Shown here piece by piece: positions 1 through 9,087 of a stretch of DNA of 64,000 nt. Every line of letters starts with the position of its first letter. Position 1 is the stretch's first letter. The stretch spans positions 1,488,001 to 1,552,000 of the forward strand of contig NZ_JBGFSP010000003.1 in assembly GCF_041227145.1 (NCBI RefSeq), in the 5' to 3' direction. A model generated the notes under the pieces. That model was not told where the DNA came from and did no database searches. It was given only the letters and a program-made list of their open reading frames with translations. The translations under genes were made by a program, and so were the position numbers. Source of the stretch: Bacteroides sp. AN502(2024). Its GTDB lineage: Bacteria > Bacteroidota > Bacteroidia > Bacteroidales > Bacteroidaceae.

Positions 1-590
1 TCTCTGTCCACGGAAAGATACAGCAGCCTGTTGAGCCAGCACAGGCACTTGTTCATCTTGTCCGTGCTACATCCCAGCTCTTTCAAGAGGAATGTCTTGT
101 AATCCCTGCCGAACTGCTCCGTTATATCCTCCAGCGGCATATCCGCCATGCCGTATGAGGATTCAATATATTGCCTGAGGCAGTCCTGAAAGAGGACGGA
201 CTGCCGGTAGGTGGAGCGTGACCCTATCTTGACGGAACGCTTCTCCAACCGCTCCAGTTCATGCCTGCCCGTCTCCAACAAGGTGGTTGGCAGGGAACTC
301 TCCGCAATGATGGTATTCTTCAGCAGTTCCGCGCTGATGACACCCTGCTCCTTGAGTATGGTATTGTATGTGTTCTCGATATGCAAGCGATAGCGTGTCA
401 ATAGTCCGTTTGTCCTTGCATCCCTGATTTCGCCTTTCCTGCCGTTCCAGTCGTCGGGACGGCAATAGATGCCGGTGGACAGCACCGCCTGTTTGCCGTC
501 AATGGAAATTCTACACCAGACGGCTGTCGTTCCGTCTGTCTTCACCTTGTTTCGGTTGATGTAATAGAGTTGTTTGAATGTACTTCGCAT
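1..590 (-). CDS. Tyrosine recombinase (integrase), partial at left edge
   Basis: The frame opens at an ATG complementary to 588-590 and stays open for 196 codons to the window edge, so only the N-terminal half is present. The start (MRSTFKQLYYINRNK), the G-T-T-A-V-W strand and the STGIYCRPDDWNG segment match the arm-binding N-terminal domain of Bacteroidota integrases, and the SAM-like core-binding domain follows. The catalytic R-H-R-H-Y domain would lie outside the window. It starts 41 nt after the stop of the recombinase at 632-1864 on the same strand, so the two are probably co-transcribed. Tandem integrases at the end of an element are common in Bacteroides conjugative and mobilisable elements. 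The base composition looks more GC-rich than the PUL DNA to the right, consistent with a mobile element. The family call is secure; the element type cannot be told. Confidence 0.8.
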   Translation of the reverse strand, partial: MRSTFKQLYYINRNKVKTDGTTAVWCRISIDGKQAVLSTGIYCRPDDWNGRKGEIRDARTNGLLTRYRLHIENTYNTILKEQGVISAELLKNTIIAESSLPTTLLETGRHELERLEKRSVKIGSRSTYRQSVLFQDCLRQYIESSYGMADMPLEDITEQFGRDYKTFLLKELGCSTDKMNKCLCWLNRLLYLSVDR

Positions 591-631
591 AATGGGTTAT
601 TTTAATGATTCCAAAATATAGACTAATTCAT

Positions 632-1864
632 TCAGAGCACAAGTTCCAAATCCTCTGTCGCCTCTATGAACTTGTCCATGTCCTCAAAGAGCCTTTTAGG
701 GGTCACGCGGGCATAAATCTGGGTAGTCTGGATATTGGTATGTCCCAACATCCGGCTGATGGTCTCAATAGGCACACCCTCTTCGAGCGTAATGAGGCTT
801 GCGAAGCTATGCCGACCGACATGATAGACGATATCAGTCTTGATTCCAGCCAGTACACGGAGGCTTTTCATGTTGGCTCTCAGCACGCTGTATTCCTGCA
901 CGGGCAACAAAGTCTCCCGTGAATCATCCTTGTATTTCTCCAGCAGGGCTATCGCTTCGGGGAGCAGTTTTACACGGGCGAGGTACTCGTTCTTCTTCCG
1001 GTGGTATTTCAGCCACAGGTTGCCGTCGTCATCGGTACAGAGATTGTCCCGTGTGATGGAAACGGTATCCGCATATGCGGTTCCCGTATAGCAGGCAAAC
1101 AAGAACAGGTCATGGGTGAGGGCGAGCGACGGTCGGCGGCGCACGGAGATTTCCACGTCACGCACTTTCACGAACTCCTCCCGTGTGAGTGCCTTCGGTG
1201 CGCTCAGCTCCTGTTTGGGCAGCTTGAAATTGCAGAAGAAGTTGCGTTCGGAATGCCCTTCCTTGTAGGCGGTGCGGCATACTTTCTTCAGGAGGGCAAG
1301 GTAATGACGCACGGATTGCAGGGACTGTTTCTTCTCATCCAGCACATAATCCTGAAATTCCCAGATGAACCGTTCGTAAAGCTGTCCGAAGGCGATGTCC
1401 TCCGTCTTGAACTTCCAACGGACGAACTCGGCGAGAATCTGCCGGGTATAGTAATATTTGGAATAGGTTCCCTCGGCACGGTCGATGCCGACACGCGACT
1501 TCAGTTCCTCGTTGATGAGGTCAAACTGTTTCAGCAGGGTCATCTGCTTTTCCATGCTTCCCTGAAACATGTCCTTGACCGCAGCCGCGTCAAACTCGTG
1601 TTTGCGCTCCAGTAAGGAATCGAATGCGGAATTGACGGCGAGCAGCAGCTTTTCAATCTTCTCATTGGTCTCTACCGCCTCCTTGCTCTTGCCGTTCAGC
1701 CGGCTTTCACGGGGATTCCACAATCCGGGCGTGCAGGAGAGCTTGCATCCGAATTGCGCCACCGTGCGGTTCACGGTGATGCGTCCCATGATGGGAGCTT
1801 TGCCCGACTTGTCCAGTCCGCTCTTTTTAAGGTAGAGCAGCACCTTGAATTTTTCTACTTTCAT
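632..1864 (-). CDS. Tyrosine recombinase of an integrated mobile element
   Basis: This 410-residue protein has the usual length for Bacteroidota site-specific integrases: an N-terminal arm-binding domain (about 1-95), a core-binding domain (about 110-215) and a C-terminal catalytic domain (about 225-400). The visible catalytic residues are H348 and R351 (HVGR), H375 (LGHTN) and the nucleophile Y384 (QIYARV). The first conserved arginine is absent: where most families read TGLRY, this one reads TGTAY with A263. Loss of this arginine is known in IntDOT-like Bacteroides integrases, so the enzyme need not be dead. It is the outermost gene of the element, facing away from the DUF6377 fragment, with the second integrase immediately downstream. 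It probably mediates integration and excision of the element whose end lies between here and about 2160. Confidence 0.88.
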   Translation of the reverse strand: MKVEKFKVLLYLKKSGLDKSGKAPIMGRITVNRTVAQFGCKLSCTPGLWNPRESRLNGKSKEAVETNEKIEKLLLAVNSAFDSLLERKHEFDAAAVKDMFQGSMEKQMTLLKQFDLINEELKSRVGIDRAEGTYSKYYYTRQILAEFVRWKFKTEDIAFGQLYERFIWEFQDYVLDEKKQSLQSVRHYLALLKKVCRTAYKEGHSERNFFCNFKLPKQELSAPKALTREEFVKVRDVEISVRRRPSLALTHDLFLFACYTGTAYADTVSITRDNLCTDDDGNLWLKYHRKKNEYLARVKLLPEAIALLEKYKDDSRETLLPVQEYSVLRANMKSLRVLAGIKTDIVYHVGRHSFASLITLEEGVPIETISRMLGHTNIQTTQIYARVTPKRLFEDMDKFIEATEDLELVL

Positions 1865-2155
1865 ACGCTTATATTTTTATGTGCAAATTTACTTGCCATA
1901 TAAGCGTTCCTTGATATGCAAAACACTGTGTATGAGTGCAAACAAAACGGTAAGGACTTCTTTTCATTGCCGACCGTTACCTATTTCCGTTTCGGTAACT
2001 GGACGGCTAACGGTTTGGTAACTGAATAACCTCAATATTCCGTTATCTTTTGCATTTTCCCTACTTGGCAAAATACTGAAACCTCGCTCATTTCAAACGG
2101 TTTACGTTTTATCTTCACCTATCCGCTTTTCCTTGCTTTGCCGTGTATATTCCAT
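1865..2155. mobile_element. End of integrated element, probable attachment junction
   Basis: These 291 bases separate the integrase start from a truncated chromosomal gene and hold no gene. They should contain the integrase promoter and the terminal attachment sequence. The junction with the original chromosome is probably within about 2100-2170, because the DUF6377-like frame stops there after its last family-like residues. The exact core site cannot be fixed without the other end of the element or an empty site. Confidence 0.45.
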
Positions 2156-2509
2156 TCAGCCAGCACTATCTATGCTACTAGCTATCTTGCACAACTGCGT
2201 GGCATAATGAAAGGCAGAATCGAAAGAATAGAGTTTAAATTCATTATATAAGTTTGCATTGATCTGAAACTTTTCTTCGTCTGTCATCTCTTTTTCATTC
2301 ACATTCAACAAGTTTCGAATAGAATCGATACGATCCAGTTTCTTTTGGCAAGACATATCCTTCTGTTGTAGAGCAAGCGACATTTGCCCAGCTATTTCCT
2401 CTTTATTTCCGAAAGTTTTTTCACCTGAACAACCCATGTAAAATATAGAAGTAATAACAAAGGCTATTATCCCAAAGCCCCCAATATATTTTTGTTTATG
2501 TCCCTGCAT
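2156..2509 (-). pseudogene. DUF6377-like regulator, 3'-truncated by the mobile element
   Basis: The 117-residue frame has an N-terminal hydrophobic segment ending in YMGCSG. It continues into a helical region (KLDRIDSIRNLL, MTDEEKFQINANLYNEFK, SFDSAFHYATQL) that resembles the start of the TPR-bearing DUF6377 proteins of Bacteroides. Those proteins are typically several hundred residues long. Here the frame ends right after the first TPR-like helix, at the edge of the integrated element. The most economical reading is that the element inserted into the gene and left only the 5' end. The rest could lie beyond the other end of the element. An independent short lipoprotein is possible but less likely. 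The family assignment is from recall of the motif pattern, not a search. Confidence 0.55.
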
Positions 2510-2852
2510 AAATATCAGATAAAATATAAATAAGCTACCACAATCGTTATTGCAAAAATATATAAAATTTCACATAAAGAAAATTTTTGAAGTTATTATA
2601 TTTTCGTTACCCGATATTGGCATTACAAAGGTGTACATAATTTCCAATATCGCATGAAACTAGCGGTTCAATAAAGAATAAAAATTAGTCAATAGTCCGT
2701 TTTATTAGCAAAAAAACTCATTACTTGATCAAAAAGAAGAAAATTTATTGTTTTTTGAACGGCAAATTTCATTTATTATCTTTTAATTCCCCTTTCTTTG
2801 CAATATCCTTTTAATGGAATTTATATCTAATAACTAACTATATTTTTATACC
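2510..2852. other. Divergent intergenic region upstream of GH2 gene
   Basis: AT-rich region between the truncated DUF6377-like gene (-) and the GH2 gene (+), with no gene. Its right part holds the GH2 promoter described at 2747-2800. The left part must contain the promoter of the truncated gene, but no convincing box was identified. Confidence 0.6.
2747..2800 (+). promoter_or_regulatory. Predicted HTCS-type activator site and promoter of GH2 gene
   Basis: The core TTTGAAC starts at 2754, exactly 39 nt before a -7-like box TTTCTTTG at 2793-2800. This is the spacing found at five other promoters of the region (10703-10756, 10832-10885, 24302-24355, 24432-24485, 38000-38053). TTGAAC is shared at the same distance with the MG2 and glutaminase-like promoters. 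The -7 box has TT instead of TA, and this is one of the weaker members. The start codon at 2853 implies a leader of about 45 nt. Confidence 0.45.
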
Positions 2853-4673
2853 ATGAACATGAAAAAGAATTTTCTAATAATGTTGCTTGCATTGGCTCTA
2901 TGCTGTTCAGCTTTTGCTCAATGGAAACCTGCCGGTGACAAAATCAAGACATCGTGGGGAGAACAACTCGATCCTAAAAATGTATTGCCGGAATATCCGC
3001 GTCCTATCATGGAACGCAATGACTGGAAAAACCTGAACGGGCTTTGGAAATATGCTATTACAAAGAAGGGTACCACTGCGCCCGCTACTTACCAAGGTGA
3101 TATTCTTGTTCCTTTTGCCGTAGAATCGTCTCTATCGGGCGTAGGCAAAATGATAAATGAGAAAGAGGAACTGTGGTACCACCGCACTTTCGACGTACCT
3201 TCCAACTGGCGTGGCAAACAAGTCCTGTTGCACTTCGGAGCAGTGGACTGGAAAGCAGAAGTTTGGGTGAATGATGTAAAAGTAGGCGAACACACAGGCG
3301 GATTTACTCCTTTCTATTTCGATATCACTTCCGTACTTAATAAAGGAAATAATGACCTGGTAGTAAAAGTATGGGACCCTTCGGACCGTGGCGAACAACC
3401 CAGAGGAAAACAAATAGCAAACCCACATGGCATTTGGTACACTCCGGTCACAGGTATCTGGCAAACAGTGTGGTTGGAACCGGTAGCAGCACAATACATC
3501 GCTAATCTGAAAACAACTCCTGATATTGACAATAATTCCGTTAAGGTAGAAGTTGTCGCCAATACGGCTTCTGCTGATAAAGTGGAAGTAAAAGTATTCG
3601 ATGGTAAAAGCCTTGTAGCCAAAGGTGCAGCGTTGAATGGAGTACCCGTTGAACTGGCAATGCCTGCTAATGCTAAACTGTGGTCTCCGGACTCTCCTTT
3701 CCTCTACAATATGGAAGTGACTCTGTATAAAAACGGAAAAGCAATAGACCAAGTAAAGAGCTATACGGCTATGCGTAAATATTCTATCCGCAAAGGTCAG
3801 AATGGCATCACTCGTCTGCAATTGAACAACAAGGACTACTTCCAATTCGGTCCGCTCGACCAAGGATGGTGGCCTGACGGTTTATATACCGCACCGACAG
3901 ACGAAGCACTAGTTTACGACTTGAAGAAGACAAAAGACTTCGGCTACAACATGGTACGTAAACACGTTAAAGTAGAACCTGCGCGCTGGTACACTCATTG
4001 TGACCAGTTGGGATTGATCGTATGGCAAGATATGCCGAGCGGTGGTCCCAGTCCACAGTGGCAAGCCCGCAACTATTTCAACGGTACAGAAATGACTCGC
4101 TCTACTGCTTCCGAAGCAAACTACCGCAAAGAATGGAAAGAAATCATCGACTACCTGTATTCTTATCCGAGTATCGCTGTATGGGTACCTTTCAACGAAG
4201 CATGGGGACAATTCAAGACTCCGGAAATCGTAGCATGGACCAAAGAATACGATCCCAGCCGCTTGGTAAATCCTGCCAGTGGCGGTAACCATTACACTTG
4301 TGGCGATATTCTCGACCTTCACCACTATCCGGGTCCGAACATGTTCCTTTACGATCCGAGACGTGCTACCGTATTGGGCGAATATGGAGGTATCGGCCTC
4401 GTAATAGAAAGAAACACTTGGGTGAATGACAAGAAAAACTGGGGCTATGTGAAGTTCAATACATCGGACGCAGTAACCAACGAATACATTAAATATGGCA
4501 ACCATCTGTTGGAATTAATCCAAAAAGGATTCTCTGCTGCCGTATATACCCAGACAACAGACGTAGAAGGTGAAATCAACGGTCTGATGACTTATGATCG
4601 GAAAGTAATCAAAATGAATGAAGCCAAGATCAGAGAAATCAACCGGAAAATCTGCAACTCTCTGAATAAATAA
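2853..4673 (+). CDS. Glycoside hydrolase family 2 enzyme, secreted
   Basis: This 606-residue protein has a signal peptide (MKKNFLIMLLALALCCSAFAQ). A GH2 sugar-binding jelly roll (about 50-215), an immunoglobulin-like domain (about 220-315) and a TIM barrel (about 320-600) follow. The predicted acid/base is E449 in the FNEAWG motif and the nucleophile is E510 in LGEYGG, so the retaining machinery is complete. GH2 includes beta-galactosidases, beta-glucuronidases and beta-mannosidases; the sequence alone does not pick one. The protein is shorter than LacZ-type enzymes and lacks the C-terminal domains. It stands alone on its strand, convergent with the four-sulfatase operon. Its promoter carries a weak version of the element found at the sulfatase and PUL promoters, so it probably acts on the same sulfated glycan. 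Confidence 0.88.
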   Translation: MNMKKNFLIMLLALALCCSAFAQWKPAGDKIKTSWGEQLDPKNVLPEYPRPIMERNDWKNLNGLWKYAITKKGTTAPATYQGDILVPFAVESSLSGVGKMINEKEELWYHRTFDVPSNWRGKQVLLHFGAVDWKAEVWVNDVKVGEHTGGFTPFYFDITSVLNKGNNDLVVKVWDPSDRGEQPRGKQIANPHGIWYTPVTGIWQTVWLEPVAAQYIANLKTTPDIDNNSVKVEVVANTASADKVEVKVFDGKSLVAKGAALNGVPVELAMPANAKLWSPDSPFLYNMEVTLYKNGKAIDQVKSYTAMRKYSIRKGQNGITRLQLNNKDYFQFGPLDQGWWPDGLYTAPTDEALVYDLKKTKDFGYNMVRKHVKVEPARWYTHCDQLGLIVWQDMPSGGPSPQWQARNYFNGTEMTRSTASEANYRKEWKEIIDYLYSYPSIAVWVPFNEAWGQFKTPEIVAWTKEYDPSRLVNPASGGNHYTCGDILDLHHYPGPNMFLYDPRRATVLGEYGGIGLVIERNTWVNDKKNWGYVKFNTSDAVTNEYIKYGNHLLELIQKGFSAAVYTQTTDVEGEINGLMTYDRKVIKMNEAKIREINRKICNSLNK

Positions 4674-4703
4674 TTAAAATAATACTCTTTTCTTTATGAA
4701 CCT

Positions 4704-4745
4704 AAAAACAGCACCTCTGACAGTCTATTCAGGGTGCTGTTTTTC
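4704..4745. terminator. Terminator between GH2 gene and sulfatase operon
   Basis: A perfect stem AAAACAGCACC / GGTGCTGTTTT with a loop of about 17 nt ends in a T run on the plus strand and an A run on its left flank. It can therefore stop both the GH2 transcript and the convergent sulfatase operon. Confidence 0.85.
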
Positions 4746-4848
4746 CATTTTGACATCTCTTTCATTCCACTCTAGTGAACACTTTCATTCCCATGAACAG
4801 ATCATACCACTTCAGTGGAACGATCGGAATGACCTATCAAAATGCAAA

Positions 4849-6231
4849 TTACTGCAAATGAAACTTTTTCTTCTGCTTATTCTTAAGAGTACGTGGACGG
4901 TCTTTATCAGCTCCAGAATCATTTTGTTGCTTCATCCATTTTTGCAATTCCATCGTCAGTTCGGCTTTTTTCTTACTATATTTCTTCACATCTGCCAGAT
5001 TATTCATCTCAAACGGATCTTTCTTTATATCATATAACTCGAATTCGGGACGGTTCTTATAACGGTTCATGATCTTGTGTGCCTGATCCGTGTCCTGTGC
5101 TTTCCAGGAGAGATACCATTCTGCCCTTTCAATATGCTTTTCTACGTATGTTTCCTCAGGAGTCAAGTTCCAAATTAGACGATAATGTCCGTCTGAAATA
5201 GAACGGATCGGATACGCCGGACCTTCAGGAACATTGTTGTGGACATGGTAAGCATATTTATGGTGTGTCTTTGTTTTCCCCTGAAACACATCCAGCAAAC
5301 TCTTTCCGTCTATCACATCAGGAATCTCTCCGCCTGCAACATCGATAAACGTAGGAAGAAGGTCTTCATATTGCACGATGACAGAAGTTTCTGTACCAGG
5401 TCTAATAATACCGGGCCAAGAAGCAATCATTGCCGACTTAACACCTGCACTCCAATTGGTCCATTTAGCTCCAGCAAATTGCGTACCCTGTTCAGAAATG
5501 AAAATGACAAGGGTGTTCTGCAATAAATTCTTATCTTTCAGAATCTGCATAGCGTCGCCCACCTGTTGGTCAAGCAAACCGACTTCCGCCAAATATCTGG
5601 CATAGTATTCACGTGTTACTTCCGTGTCAATAAACTGTGCCGGCAACTGAAGTTTCTTCCGGTCGAAGACAGAAGCGTCACCGCCTGTCCAGGGAGCATG
5701 CGAATTGATAGAGGCTAAGACAAGACAGAAAGGTTGGGAAGCATCACGTTCCATAAACTTTTCGATACCTTTGGTATGATAGTCAGTGTTTGTACTTGTA
5801 CATCCTTCAGGAAATCCCGGTACTTTTTCGAAGGGGAAGTTAGCCAAAGGCCTGATATGCCATTTTCCGGCCAATCCAACCCGATAGCCAAGTTTTCCCA
5901 GATAAGTGGGAAGAGACTTTACATCAGCATTGACCGAACTATGGTTTGCATAACCTCCATGATGCATCGGATACATACCTGTATAAACACAATGCCGGGT
6001 AGGCGTACTCATCGAAACAGAATTATACGCACTGTTGAACTTTATCCCCTGTTGAGCCAATGCGTCTATATGAGGAGTCTTGTTGTTGACAGCTCCGAAA
6101 CAGCCTATATCGTAATAGGAACAGTCATCGGCTATGATTAATAATATATTAGGCTTCAAAGGAGTTTGGGCAACCCCGTTCCCTATCGCCAATCCGCCTA
6201 AGAGACACATGCTAATCATTGATTTTTCCAT
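4849..6231 (-). CDS. Sulfatase, family S1, serine type
   Basis: This 460-residue protein has a signal peptide (about 1-21). The alkaline-phosphatase-like sulfatase fold begins with the metal-binding IADD at 33-36. The formylglycine motif is S75-T-P-T-R79 followed by HCVYTG, so the modified residue is a serine. In anaerobes this is converted by a radical-SAM maturase (anSME), which is not encoded in the window. The TRHxxYTG variant resembles sulfamidase-like (N-sulfoglucosamine) members, but this is only a hint. It is the last of four sulfatases read from one promoter at 10703-10756; the gap to the preceding gene is 34 nt. Its closest relative in the operon is the gene at 7699-9069, which shares IADDCS, the TRH motif and the C-terminal LYDxKxDP pattern. 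It probably removes sulfate in the periplasm or at the surface. Confidence 0.9.
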   Translation of the reverse strand: MEKSMISMCLLGGLAIGNGVAQTPLKPNILLIIADDCSYYDIGCFGAVNNKTPHIDALAQQGIKFNSAYNSVSMSTPTRHCVYTGMYPMHHGGYANHSSVNADVKSLPTYLGKLGYRVGLAGKWHIRPLANFPFEKVPGFPEGCTSTNTDYHTKGIEKFMERDASQPFCLVLASINSHAPWTGGDASVFDRKKLQLPAQFIDTEVTREYYARYLAEVGLLDQQVGDAMQILKDKNLLQNTLVIFISEQGTQFAGAKWTNWSAGVKSAMIASWPGIIRPGTETSVIVQYEDLLPTFIDVAGGEIPDVIDGKSLLDVFQGKTKTHHKYAYHVHNNVPEGPAYPIRSISDGHYRLIWNLTPEETYVEKHIERAEWYLSWKAQDTDQAHKIMNRYKNRPEFELYDIKKDPFEMNNLADVKKYSKKKAELTMELQKWMKQQNDSGADKDRPRTLKNKQKKKFHLQ

Positions 6232-6265
6232 CTTGTATTATATTCAAATTATAGGGTTAACAGAT

Positions 6266-7642
6266 TCAACGTACTACTTTCCATTCTTTAGGAGCCCTGA
6301 ATCCGTCACGACCTTTACCGTATGGAACCTCCGGTATACAAGGAGTAATGGTATCATATTTTACGGCAACCTGATGCAGGGCCTTTACAATCTTCTCATT
6401 TCCTGCACTGGCGTTTTTCTTTTCGTAAGGATCAGTTTTATAATCAACCAGGAAATCCTGTTTCAAATCCAGCCCCGGTTTCATACCTTTTCTTATCAGT
6501 TTATAATCTTTATTGACTACTGCTCCGTGTCCCAGATAAAAATCGCGGTCGATACAGGTCTTTTTACCGTTTAATACAGGAAGGATGCTGATACCGTCAT
6601 ATTCGCGTTTCGGACGACTGTTATCCCCGACCAAGTCTTTCAATGTAGGAACAAGGTCAACAAAACCCGTCACTTGTGAACTCAAGTTCTTATATTGCTT
6701 CTCCGCCTTCTTCCAGTAGAGAACAGCCGGTGCATGCACCCCTCCGTCCCACTCGTCAAATTTATGTCCGCGTAAAGATCCCGATGAGGATCCCGGAACA
6801 CCGGCAGTACCGTTATCACTAAAGAAGATAAAGAATGTGTTATCCATAATTCCTTTCTTCTTCAAGGCATCTACAATAGCACCGATCCCCCTGTCCATAC
6901 AGGAAACCATTGCACTGTAAGTCACTTTTTTCTGTTCTCTCGGTGTCAGGTTGTCGAAGTTATCACAATAAAGTTTGATATCTTTTTCCTGTGCTTGTAG
7001 GGGAGTATGAGGCGCGTTGTAGGCTACATATAACATAAATGGCCCTTCTTTCTCGTAAGCATCGATGCAGCGGATGGCTTCTTTGGTAATCAGTTCGGTG
7101 GAATATCCTTTATCATAGCAGGTTTCCCAGTCGTTGTGCCAATCTAACTCGCCTTCACGCGTCAAGTCGAAATAATCTATCGCACCATTCAGATGACCAT
7201 AAAAATGTGAAAAGCCTCTATTCATCGGATAATGTACTTTCTTGGAATGTCCCAAATGCCATTTACCAATAATGGCTCTGTTCTTATATCCATTACGTGC
7301 CAGCATATCAGCCATCGTTTCTTCATTCTCATCCAGACCGTCTTCACGCCAGGGCGGAATAACAGCCGAACGGACACCAAACCGGTTCGGGTAACGCCCC
7401 GTCATCAGCCCCGCACGAGTAGGCGTACTGATGGGGGAAGTGTAAAATCGTTTGAGTTCAACGCCTTCGCCCACCAAAGCATCCAAATAGGGAGTCTTGA
7501 TTTCACTACCATGAAAGCCTACATCTCCCCAACCTAAATCATCGGCCAATACAATCACAATATTAGGACGCTCTGTCTGCGCATGAAGAAATGCCGGAAG
7601 CAGAGTACATCCACAAAGCAAACCCAAAAACTCTTTTTTCAT
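6266..7642 (-). CDS. Sulfatase, family S1, serine type (arylsulfatase-like)
   Basis: This 458-residue protein has a signal peptide ending near HAQ22 and the metal-ligand motif LADDLGWGD (32-40). The formylglycine motif is S72-T-P-T-R76 with AGLMTGRYP following. KWHLG and FFSDNG are further conserved sulfatase segments. The ADDLGWGDVG start and TRAGLMTG core are those of arylsulfatase A/B-like enzymes, which act on galactose, N-acetylgalactosamine or their derivatives; the exact ester cannot be told. It is third in the four-sulfatase operon, 56 nt after the gene at 7699-9069. The operon thus combines at least three sequence types, suggesting a substrate with sulfate at several positions. Confidence 0.9.
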   Translation of the reverse strand: MKKEFLGLLCGCTLLPAFLHAQTERPNIVIVLADDLGWGDVGFHGSEIKTPYLDALVGEGVELKRFYTSPISTPTRAGLMTGRYPNRFGVRSAVIPPWREDGLDENEETMADMLARNGYKNRAIIGKWHLGHSKKVHYPMNRGFSHFYGHLNGAIDYFDLTREGELDWHNDWETCYDKGYSTELITKEAIRCIDAYEKEGPFMLYVAYNAPHTPLQAQEKDIKLYCDNFDNLTPREQKKVTYSAMVSCMDRGIGAIVDALKKKGIMDNTFFIFFSDNGTAGVPGSSSGSLRGHKFDEWDGGVHAPAVLYWKKAEKQYKNLSSQVTGFVDLVPTLKDLVGDNSRPKREYDGISILPVLNGKKTCIDRDFYLGHGAVVNKDYKLIRKGMKPGLDLKQDFLVDYKTDPYEKKNASAGNEKIVKALHQVAVKYDTITPCIPEVPYGKGRDGFRAPKEWKVVR

Positions 7643-7698
7643 AATATACGATTTGTAAACAACATTCTATGTTTTTATTCATATTGATGTGTGACGAC

Positions 7699-9069
7699 TT
7701 ATTTTCTCTTTCCCGGCATGTGTTCGAAGGCACGCATTTCGGTAGGTTGTCCTTCGTCTCCACAATCCTTCATCCAGCGTTTCAGCTCTTTAGCCAGGCG
7801 GCTGATAGTAGAAGCTTGTTTCGCGTCTTCCGCCAAACTATTCATGCAGTACGGGTCGTTCTTCACATCATACAATTCGATTGCAGGACGATGCTGGTAT
7901 TTAGTTGTCACCGCTTTTGCATGATTATCTGTTTCTGCCAAACTTTTCCACTCTTTAAACAGAGGTGATTTCGTTTCAACGTTCCGGAAAGTAGCTTCCG
8001 GGGTGAGATTGACAATATATCTGTATCGACCATCGTATACCGAACGGATTCCATAATAAGGCGATCCGGCATTGATGCCTCTCGTGGTCTGAAGGGAGAA
8101 AGAATATTTTTTGTGTGCTTTCTTCTTGCCTGTCAGCACAGGTTTGAAGCTTTCGCCATCTACTTTCGCCTGCGGTTTTCCTCCTGCTATGTCAACAAAA
8201 GTTGGGACAATATCTATATATTCCACCAATGCGTCACTTACGCTTCCAGGCTTAACGACTCCCGGCCAGCGAACGATACAGGCAGAGTGTACCCCCGCAT
8301 CATAACAAGTCCATTTGGCAAAAGGCAGGCTGTTGCCTTGCTCGCTCAAATAAACAACAATCGATTTATCTGTCATTTTTTCCTGATCCAGGATAGAAAG
8401 GACGTTGCCGAATTCCTGATCCATAAAATTGATCTCTGCCAGATAATGAGTAAACAACTCGCGTGTCTGGGGAATATCTACATACATAGGAGGCAGCGTC
8501 AGTTTGTCCGCATTAAATTGGGAGGCATCTCCTTTATTCCAGGGAGTATGCGGTTGATTGGAGGCTACAAACAGACAGAAAGGTTCGCCTTTCACCTTGC
8601 AATCGGAAATAAATTTCTGAATTGCTTCAAAATTCAACTCCCCACCTTTCAAAGAAGGTACATAAAGGTCGAAAGGAAATACTGATTTCGGGGCAATATG
8701 CGATTTTCCGATCAATGCGACTTTATAACCCAACGGTTGCAGGTGATGTATAACGCTCAATGTTCCTTCATTGGCACAAGTATGATTGGGGTAAGCTCCG
8801 CTGCGTACAGGCCATACGCCTGTATATAAATTATGCCGGGTAGGCGATGACATCGGAACAGCCTGATAGGCTTGCGTGAAACGTACTCCCTGTGTGGCAA
8901 AGTGGTCGATATTCGGAGTTTTCGAATCGACACTTCCATAACAGCCCAAATCATAATGAGAACAGTCGTCAGCTATAAACAAAACAAAGTTAGTTTTTTT
9001 CGTTTGCTGCGCAAAAGACAGGCTGGTAACTCCCCAAACTAAGGAAGCACTTAATAACAATTTATTCAT
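7699..9069 (-). CDS. Sulfatase, family S1, serine type
   Basis: This 456-residue protein has a signal peptide (about 1-20) and IADDCSHYD (32-40) as the metal-binding start. The formylglycine motif is S74-S-P-T-R78, followed by HNLYTG, so the precursor residue is a serine. It is paralogous to the 4849-6231 gene: same TRH motif, similar length, shared C-terminal IELYDVKNDP segment. The two may split closely related linkages. It lies 18 nt downstream of the first sulfatase in the operon, which suggests co-transcription. The resemblance to sulfamidase-like enzymes is suggestive only. It is probably exported, since the substrate must be desulfated before or after outer-membrane import. Confidence 0.9.
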   Translation of the reverse strand: MNKLLLSASLVWGVTSLSFAQQTKKTNFVLFIADDCSHYDLGCYGSVDSKTPNIDHFATQGVRFTQAYQAVPMSSPTRHNLYTGVWPVRSGAYPNHTCANEGTLSVIHHLQPLGYKVALIGKSHIAPKSVFPFDLYVPSLKGGELNFEAIQKFISDCKVKGEPFCLFVASNQPHTPWNKGDASQFNADKLTLPPMYVDIPQTRELFTHYLAEINFMDQEFGNVLSILDQEKMTDKSIVVYLSEQGNSLPFAKWTCYDAGVHSACIVRWPGVVKPGSVSDALVEYIDIVPTFVDIAGGKPQAKVDGESFKPVLTGKKKAHKKYSFSLQTTRGINAGSPYYGIRSVYDGRYRYIVNLTPEATFRNVETKSPLFKEWKSLAETDNHAKAVTTKYQHRPAIELYDVKNDPYCMNSLAEDAKQASTISRLAKELKRWMKDCGDEGQPTEMRAFEHMPGKRK

Positions 9070-9087
9070 GTTGTATTCCTCCCTTAT

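Noticed and set aside
3132..3863. 243-codon open frame on the minus strand inside the GH2 gene
   Set aside because: Antisense shadow of a clear GH2 coding sequence, with no family resemblance and no promoter.
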